A stretch of 64,000 nt of DNA from Paraglaciecola polaris LMG 21857 (GTDB lineage Bacteria > Pseudomonadota > Gammaproteobacteria > Enterobacterales > Alteromonadaceae): positions 1-64,000 of the forward strand of contig NZ_BAER01000124.1 of assembly GCF_000315055.1 (NCBI RefSeq). Direction: 5' to 3'. Of the stretch, positions 59,378 through 64,000 are shown piece after piece (position 1 is the stretch's first letter; each line of letters opens with the position of its first letter). The position numbers and the translations under genes are program-made. The notes beneath the pieces are model-generated. The model saw only the letters and a program-made list of their open reading frames with translations, ran no database searches and had not been told where the DNA came from.

Positions 59378-59912
59378 AATCCACCTCCATTAAGGTTTTT
59401 AATTTTACTAACGCGCCATATAATCGAGATTTGGCCGTGTTCACCGACATACCGGTTTGTTGGGCAATTTCTTCAAAGGTAAAGTGACCAAAAAACTTGA
59501 GCTCAACCACCGACTTTTGCGCCAGTGGTAATTGCTGCATAGCACTGATCAACTGTGCATTGCGTTGTGTATGCTCTATGTGTTGTTCGGCAGGTGCGGC
59601 ATCACTGGGTATTTCCGGTGCATCATCCAGCCCTTGGGTGGGCCGCTTGCGCCGATAAAACTCAATACAGCGATAATGGGCAATACGAAACAGCCAGCCT
59701 TTAAAGCTACCCTCTCCTCGATATGACGACAAATTACGAAATACCGAAATAAACACTTCCTGTAGCAAATCTAGCGCGTCTTCGTTGTTACCCGTCATCC
59801 TAAGGCCATAGTGATAAATGGGCTTTTCATAACGTTTGAGTAAGCTCATCCAGGATTTTTTATGACCCTTCTGAGCTTTCTTTATCAGCTGTTCGTCGCT
59901 TTTTTCAAACAC
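59364..59912 (-). CDS. ECF-type RNA polymerase sigma factor
   Basis: The 182-residue protein contains region 2 (WMSLLKRYEKPIYHYGLRMTGNNEDALDLLQEVFISVFRNLSSYRGEGSFKGWLFRIAHYRCIEFYRRKR) and region 4 (LPLAQKSVVELKFFGHFTFEEIAQQTGMSVNTAKSRLYGALVKL). Together these are the two halves of an ECF sigma factor. The start is GTG with AGGGAA upstream. It heads the operon with the anti-sigma and coiled-coil genes. A possible autoregulated promoter lies upstream. Confidence 0.9.
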   Translation of the reverse strand: MFEKSDEQLIKKAQKGHKKSWMSLLKRYEKPIYHYGLRMTGNNEDALDLLQEVFISVFRNLSSYRGEGSFKGWLFRIAHYRCIEFYRRKRPTQGLDDAPEIPSDAAPAEQHIEHTQRNAQLISAMQQLPLAQKSVVELKFFGHFTFEEIAQQTGMSVNTAKSRLYGALVKLKTLMEVDYVEL

Positions 59913-59942
59913 GCATTTGATTCCCTTTTATGTCGACCATTA

Positions 59943-59971
59943 ATAAAGTCGCGAGCGGGGTGTAAAAAGTT
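59943..59971 (-). promoter_or_regulatory. Speculative ECF autoregulatory promoter
   Basis: On the minus strand AACTTTTT (59971-59964) and, 13 bases later, GACTTTAT (59950-59943) precede the sigma gene by about 30-60 bases. Such AAC-containing -35 elements are common for ECF sigmas. The specific match is a guess. Confidence 0.25.
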
Positions 59972-59985
59972 TGAATGAAAGTGAA

Positions 59986-60897
59986 TTATTTTTGCAAAGT
60001 AGGAATGGGGGTTAACGGGGCAAGCAATTCTGCTAGATGCCTGAACAGGCGCACACGGGTGGTTGCGTTACGCCACACTAAACCAATTTCACGATAAGCG
60101 CTGGCTTCAGCCGGCAACGACACCAATTTAGTGGTGGTTAAGATATGATTTTTAATGGCTAATTCGGGCATAAACGTGAACCCTAGCTTGCTATTAGCCA
60201 ACTGCACGAGAGTATACAAGCTGCTAGCCGCTAACGAGCTAACTTGTTCTTTGTGGCGCAAATTACAAGCACTTACCGCGTGACCTGTCATGCAGTGCTC
60301 TTGTTGCAATAAAAACACGCTTTTAGCCGGCAAAGCAGAAACATCCATGGGCATAGGCAAGGTGTCAACCAGATCAGAATGGGCAATCAAATGAAATGGA
60401 TCGTGCCCCAACACAAGCTGCTTGCAGCCAGGGGTTTCCATGGGTAATGCCAACACCAACAAGTCCAGAATACCTTCATTTAATTGACTCAGCAGGTTGC
60501 TGGTAGTGTCTTCTTGTAGCTGCAAGGTAATATCCGGCAGATTCTCTTGAACCGCACCAATCAAACCTTCAAAAAAGAAAGGAGCGATTGTCGGTATAAC
60601 ACCAATTTTTAAATTACCGGCTTGCCAATCTCCTGCGGTCTGGGCGAAATCAACCAATTCATTGGCTTCATTAAGCAACCGGCGGCTACGCTCCACAAGT
60701 TCAAGGCCGAATGGAGTAAAAACAAAGGTTTTATGCTCCCGCTCAAGTAGCTGGCAGCCAAACTGTTCTTCCAAATTTTGAATGGCGGTACTGAGCGTCG
60801 ACTGGCTTACGTGGCAATGATTTGCTGCTCGGTGAAAATGTTGCTCTTGATGCAAAGTAACTAAGTAGTGAAGGTGCTTAAGATTGGGCCATTTCAT
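59986..60897 (-). CDS. oxyR: Hydrogen-peroxide-sensing regulator OxyR
   Basis: The 303-residue LysR-type protein matches OxyR. The DNA-binding domain is NLKHLHYLVTLHQEQHFHRAANHCHVSQSTLSTAIQNLEEQFGCQLLEREHKTFVFTPFG. The redox pair is C202 and C211 (HCMTGHAVSAC), with the nine-residue spacing that E. coli OxyR uses for its C199-C208 disulfide. It should activate catalase, peroxidase and related genes on peroxide stress. No target gene is adjacent. A 13-bp direct repeat lies in front of its start. Confidence 0.92.
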   Translation of the reverse strand: MKWPNLKHLHYLVTLHQEQHFHRAANHCHVSQSTLSTAIQNLEEQFGCQLLEREHKTFVFTPFGLELVERSRRLLNEANELVDFAQTAGDWQAGNLKIGVIPTIAPFFFEGLIGAVQENLPDITLQLQEDTTSNLLSQLNEGILDLLVLALPMETPGCKQLVLGHDPFHLIAHSDLVDTLPMPMDVSALPAKSVFLLQQEHCMTGHAVSACNLRHKEQVSSLAASSLYTLVQLANSKLGFTFMPELAIKNHILTTTKLVSLPAEASAYREIGLVWRNATTRVRLFRHLAELLAPLTPIPTLQK

Positions 60898-60906
60898 GAA
60901 AAACTC

Positions 60907-60938
60907 ATTAATAAAAACGATTAATAAAAACGATTAAT
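60907..60938. repeat. 13-bp direct repeat in the oxyR leader
   Basis: ATTAATAAAAACG occurs twice in a row (60907-60919, 60920-60932), followed by half a copy (ATTAAT). It lies immediately upstream of the oxyR ATG, where a ribosome-binding site and promoter should be. Slippage may change copy number. Confidence 0.8.
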
Positions 60939-61074
60939 ACAATAAGTTTAAATCATATACTCAGAGGTTGCTTGCAGAATTTTTCGATGTTTTATGCTGA
61001 TTTTTAGCAGATAAAAGTAACACAGTGCACTTCCGAATGAGTTTACTGTGTCACAACGTATTGAAAAAAGCGGG

Positions 61075-62433
61075 TTAAAAACTAAGTTGAGTACGGGCAC
61101 CTAGTACGTTTACCGAAAAGTCCTTCGGTGCACCTTCAACAATATCCAGCGCATTACTATATGCAAGGTGTCCGTAATCGAGCAAAAAGCGCACATTATT
61201 CACTGGGGTCCAAATCAGCGACGCCATATAAGCATCTTGTTCTCCGCCGACAATGCCGGCATCCACTAAATCAAGGCGATCGAAACGTAGGTTGATTTGC
61301 CAAGCGCCTGTCCCGCCATTGCCAACGGGGTTGCTCACTTTCACCCCCTTAAATACCCCTCCCTTGTACTCACGTTGGTCTTGGGTTAAAAAATAACCCG
61401 CTTCAATAGAGCCTCCAAAAAAGGTGGGATCGGCTAGCTCCACACGATTAATTTTGGCCCAGTGGGTTTCAGCAGCCATATGGAAACGGCCGGCAATCAC
61501 TGCGGCTTCTAAGCCGTAACTCAATTCGTCTTCAGCACCTAATATTTGATCTGTGTTGATGAAACGCGTGTCGACACTGTGTACCAAAGGACGTTGGCGG
61601 TAGCGAATGCTGTCAATCTCATCCCCCAAATCACGTATATGAACAGAGCTGCCAAGGTGTATTAGCGCATCGTCGACTAGGGTGGCGTAAGTCACTCGCC
61701 CATCAACACTGAACGAATTATTGCCGTCGTTCAAATCGTCAATATTATCGCTAAAGATCCCTCCTTCAAGCATGAAATCACCAAGGTTATAAGTGGCAGA
61801 AAGGCCGACTCGACGTTCAAACCCAAAGGCATCTGTAAACGCAGAACGCTCTACGAAACTGGTATCGTTGCTGCTAGAGAGCTCTTCTAGGCCCTGAAAG
61901 GTATTTTGTTGGCCGATGATGATTTTTAATGGCCCGTCTTGGTAACTCATATATGCGTCGGTTAATACAACACCGTCAAGATAATCAGCGATGAGCTTGT
62001 AGCCAAAACCGCCAGGCATAGTACCTTGTATGCCAAAACGAAGACGCCGAGCTTCGCTAGAAAAACCCTCTCCAGGTATATCAATGGTCGATGGTACCGA
62101 TGACAAATTAGCGAAATCATAGAGCACACGCCCTTTGGGTTTAACACTCCACCCGCTCTCGCCTTTTATTTCAGGCGCCCCTTTCCATTTAATTGACACG
62201 GGACTTTCATCATCTGGGGAGTCTTTGATAATGGCAACCCGCTCGGTTTGATCTTTTTGCTTAAGCTCTACGGCAGTTAATTGACTGCGCAGGTCACGTA
62301 ACTCTTGCTCTAATTGATTTAATCGCTCAACCAGCGCCGTTACTTCTGCACTAGCGTTATCCGCTGCGACAGCATGGACGGGTAAAACAGCGACCAAGGT
62401 AAAATATGCAATTAAGTGGCTTTTAAGCTTCAT
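61075..62433 (-). CDS. OprO/OprP-type phosphate-selective porin
   Basis: The 452-residue outer-membrane protein has a signal peptide (LIAYFTLVAVLPVHAVAA). A coiled-coil segment follows (LVERLNQLEQELRDLRSQLTAVELKQKDQ), as in the trimerisation region of OprP-type porins. The beta-barrel opens with GWSVKPKGRVLYDFANL and RRLRFGIQGTMPGGFGYKL and ends with the aromatic NVLGARTQLSF. The family is phosphate-selective porin O and P; binding-site arginines were not checked. Pho-box-like repeats lie upstream of it and of a small gene between, and phoU-pst genes are next to it, so phosphate control is likely. Confidence 0.87.
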   Translation of the reverse strand: MKLKSHLIAYFTLVAVLPVHAVAADNASAEVTALVERLNQLEQELRDLRSQLTAVELKQKDQTERVAIIKDSPDDESPVSIKWKGAPEIKGESGWSVKPKGRVLYDFANLSSVPSTIDIPGEGFSSEARRLRFGIQGTMPGGFGYKLIADYLDGVVLTDAYMSYQDGPLKIIIGQQNTFQGLEELSSSNDTSFVERSAFTDAFGFERRVGLSATYNLGDFMLEGGIFSDNIDDLNDGNNSFSVDGRVTYATLVDDALIHLGSSVHIRDLGDEIDSIRYRQRPLVHSVDTRFINTDQILGAEDELSYGLEAAVIAGRFHMAAETHWAKINRVELADPTFFGGSIEAGYFLTQDQREYKGGVFKGVKVSNPVGNGGTGAWQINLRFDRLDLVDAGIVGGEQDAYMASLIWTPVNNVRFLLDYGHLAYSNALDIVEGAPKDFSVNVLGARTQLSF

Positions 62434-62529
62434 AAGAAAGTTATCTCCTATTGTGCCGCCGTACCATTTCGCGTGGCGGAATTATGCCTCATTTCAACAC
62501 GACAGCAACGCGTTTAGGGCTGACATAAC

Positions 62530-62736
62530 TCATCTGGTGTGACGGCGTATTCGATTATAGCAATACTCAGCGAAAGCGGTTCCAGCACCACTGTTGCTTT
62601 TCTTTACCTTATGTAATTTGCAAAAACGCATCCCATCATAATTGCTATCTTTTGAGCCCAGCTCGGAATATCGCTCAGCGATGATCTGTCTTATCTCTGT
62701 ATATGTAAGCCCGAGTGAATAAAAATGATTGCTCAT
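62530..62736 (-). CDS. Small protein of unknown function, possibly in the Pho regulon
   Basis: The 68-residue ORF starts at an ATG with AGAGAA upstream. It is basic, with SLGLTYTEIRQIIAERYSEL and KKSNSGAGTAFAEYCYNRIRRHTR. I do not recognise it. It lies directly after two Pho-box-like repeats and 96 bases before the porin gene on the same strand, so it may be the first gene of a two-gene phosphate-regulated unit. It could also be part of a long leader that is not translated. Confidence 0.4.
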   Translation of the reverse strand: MSNHFYSLGLTYTEIRQIIAERYSELGSKDSNYDGMRFCKLHKVKKSNSGAGTAFAEYCYNRIRRHTR

Positions 62737-62800
62737 TCATTTCTCTGGCCGCAAACATTATTTTCTTATCGCAGCGCACTCAAATATCAGCGCGCAATAT

Positions 62801-62860
62801 ATGACATATTTATTGCAGATATATTACATAATGACATTTTTATTGCAGATATATTACACA
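62801..62860 (-). promoter_or_regulatory. Two tandem Pho-box-like repeats (30-bp direct repeat)
   Basis: A 30-bp unit occurs twice (62801-62830, 62831-62860) with two mismatches. Each copy contains, on the minus strand, a Pho-box shape: CTGCAAT-AAAA-ATGTCAT and CTGCAAT-AAAT-ATGTCAT, heptamer halves with a 4-base spacer like CTGTCAT-N4-CTGTCAT. The second copy matches the consensus at 14 of 18 positions and the first at 13. A -10-like GATATT follows 11 to 12 bases after the nearer box. They would drive the small gene and porin. The remaining 62737-62986 shows a stem (62952-62969) at the phoU 3' end. Confidence 0.65.
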
Positions 62861-62986
62861 CGACCCTGTTATAAAGCCGTCAAGGAAAATGAGCGGAAAG
62901 TAAAGTTGAGGTAATCTGAAGTACAGCACAATAATGATAGTAGCTGTATCAACCGCCCGATTAAGCGGTCGACTATCGAGGTGGGT

Positions 62987-63688
62987 TTAAGACTTGTTTA
63001 GTCTCATTTCAATCTCATGGACACTGGTGTGACGCACATCGAGGCCTTTAACCAAATAAATAATATGTTCCGCTATATTGCGTGCATGATCGCCAATACG
63101 CTCAATGGAACGCAACGCCCATATTATATTCATCACTCGACCAATAGAACGTGGATCTTCCATCATGTAAGTGACAATTTCACGCATTGCCGATTGATAC
63201 TCCCTGTCAACTTGCGTATCAGCCCGGGCCACATCTAACGCTTTGTCGGCATCAAATCTGGCAAAAGCATCGAGTACTGAATTTACCATTTTTTGTACCA
63301 AAGCGCCCATATGACGTATCGATTCATAACCGCCTGGCGCAGCTCCATCATCACTCAAAGCGATGGCCATTTGCGCTATTTTTTGTGCTTCGTCGCCCAT
63401 TCGCTCAAGATCTCGGGTCATCTTGGTGACCGACAGTACCATGCGCAGATCCGATGCTGCCGGCTGACGACACGCAAGGATCATGGTGCAGTTTTCATCC
63501 AGTAGCACTTCACGGCGGTCTACATCGTCTTCAACACTCAAAACGTGCTCTGCCAACGTGCGGTCAACCGATTCGATTGCCTTAACAGAATCGATGATCT
63601 GCTGCTCAACAACGCCGCCCATTTCTAACACCTGACTCTTCAATGCTTCTAGGTCAGAGTCAAAGCGCTGAGAAATATGTCGCTCCAT
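62987..63688 (-). CDS. phoU: Phosphate transport regulator PhoU
   Basis: The 233-residue protein has two repeated PhoU domains of three helices. SVEDDVDRREVLLDENCTMILACRQPAASDLRMVLSVTKMTRDLERMGDEAQKIAQMA and RSIERIGDHARNIAEHIIYLVKG carry the two metal-binding E/DxxxD-type motifs. PhoU restrains PhoR/PhoB signalling and the Pst transporter when phosphate is ample. It follows pstB by 15 bases on the same strand, the standard pstSCAB-phoU order, and the operon begins outside the window. Confidence 0.95.
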   Translation of the reverse strand: MERHISQRFDSDLEALKSQVLEMGGVVEQQIIDSVKAIESVDRTLAEHVLSVEDDVDRREVLLDENCTMILACRQPAASDLRMVLSVTKMTRDLERMGDEAQKIAQMAIALSDDGAAPGGYESIRHMGALVQKMVNSVLDAFARFDADKALDVARADTQVDREYQSAMREIVTYMMEDPRSIGRVMNIIWALRSIERIGDHARNIAEHIIYLVKGLDVRHTSVHEIEMRLNKS

Positions 63689-63703
63689 ATTGTTCCCCTT
63701 AGG

Positions 63704-64000
63704 TTAGCCGAATCGTCCGGTAATATAGGCTTCAGTGAGCGCATGCTCTGGATTAGTAAATACACGGCGCGTGTCGTTAACTTCAATTAAACGCCCCATA
63801 TGGAAATAAGCTGTGCGGTTAGAAACCCTAGCCGCTTGCTGCATAGAGTGAGTAACGATAGCGATGGTAAAATTCTGGCTAAGATCTGCCATTAACTCTT
63901 CAATTCTGGCGGTAGCGATAGGGTCAAGCGCAGAGCACGGCTCATCCATCAAGATCACTTCTGGGTTGACGGCAATCGTGCGAGCAATGCACAAACGTTG
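63704..64000 (-). CDS. pstB: Phosphate ABC transporter ATP-binding protein, 3' end
   Basis: Only the C-terminal part is inside the window; the gene continues past 64000. It shows [37 protein letters not shown] (ABC signature end, Walker B and D-loop), then the switch histidine in [21 protein letters not shown] and the C-terminal [26 protein letters not shown]. PstB is the ATPase that powers high-affinity phosphate uptake by PstSCA. An ATG-like start at 63994 is only an artefact of the edge. Confidence 0.96.
   Translation of the reverse strand, partial: QRLCIARTIAVNPEVILMDEPCSALDPIATARIEELMADLSQNFTIAIVTHSMQQAARVSNRTAYFHMGRLIEVNDTRRVFTNPEHALTEAYITGRFG

Noticed and set aside
62801-62860. CRISPR array
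   Set aside because: Only two adjoining copies with no spacers; the content fits Pho-box repeats.

Overview
The window looks like chromosome of a marine gammaproteobacterium of the Alteromonadales, most likely close to Paraglaciecola, Glaciecola or Alteromonas. This rests on the gene families and their arrangement: a Caulobacter-type TonB receptor with flavin-dependent halogenases, rdgB-hemW-yggN, the PEP-CTERM regulators PrsK/PrsR, and a leuLABCD operon. It is inferred from recognised families only; no search was run. I saw no tRNA, rRNA, CRISPR array, prophage or insertion sequence.

Region by region. 1-5400 is housekeeping: the 3' end of mutS, a lone receiver protein, pyrG, eno and an unrecognised 220-residue protein. 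5525-10526 is the leucine operon, with its own promoter, an 18-residue leader peptide holding eight leucine codons, a textbook attenuator, and leuA, leuB, leuC and leuD. As given, leuC is broken by what reads as one extra A. 10665-24511 is a beta-glucoside (cellobiose) uptake and phosphorolysis region: a LacI-family regulator, a cellobiose phosphorylase, a GPH-type symporter, two tryptophan-halogenase-like flavoproteins, a 1006-residue TonB-dependent receptor and a gluconokinase. Four near-identical LacI-type palindromes tie these genes together. A creA-like lipoprotein sits inside this block.

24548-34164 holds a periplasmic solute-binding-like protein, a GspB/ExeA-like pair with unusual domain make-up, cca, a dimeric dUTPase, srmB, an exported TonB-C-terminal-domain protein, rdgB and hemW. 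34228-39229 holds an orphan DNA methyltransferase, a YggN-like protein, two DUF1566 exported proteins (one a lipoprotein with Ig/PKD-like repeats) and lrgAB. 39293-50640 carries prsR-prsK, a FabH-like synthase, glpT, a second MFS carrier, the fatty-acid cis/trans isomerase gene cti, and a PEP-CTERM protein gene behind a good sigma-54 promoter match. PrsR is a sigma-54 activator, so that promoter and the two-component system plausibly belong together.

50819-60938 is a mix of small lipoproteins, two LysR regulators, an NAD(P)-binding protein, MgtC, an alpha/beta hydrolase, a hotdog thioesterase, an ECF sigma/anti-sigma/coiled-coil operon and oxyR. The right end (61075-64000) is a phosphate-starvation block: an OprO/P-like porin, a small unknown protein behind two tandem Pho-box-like 30-bp repeats, phoU and the 3' end of pstB.
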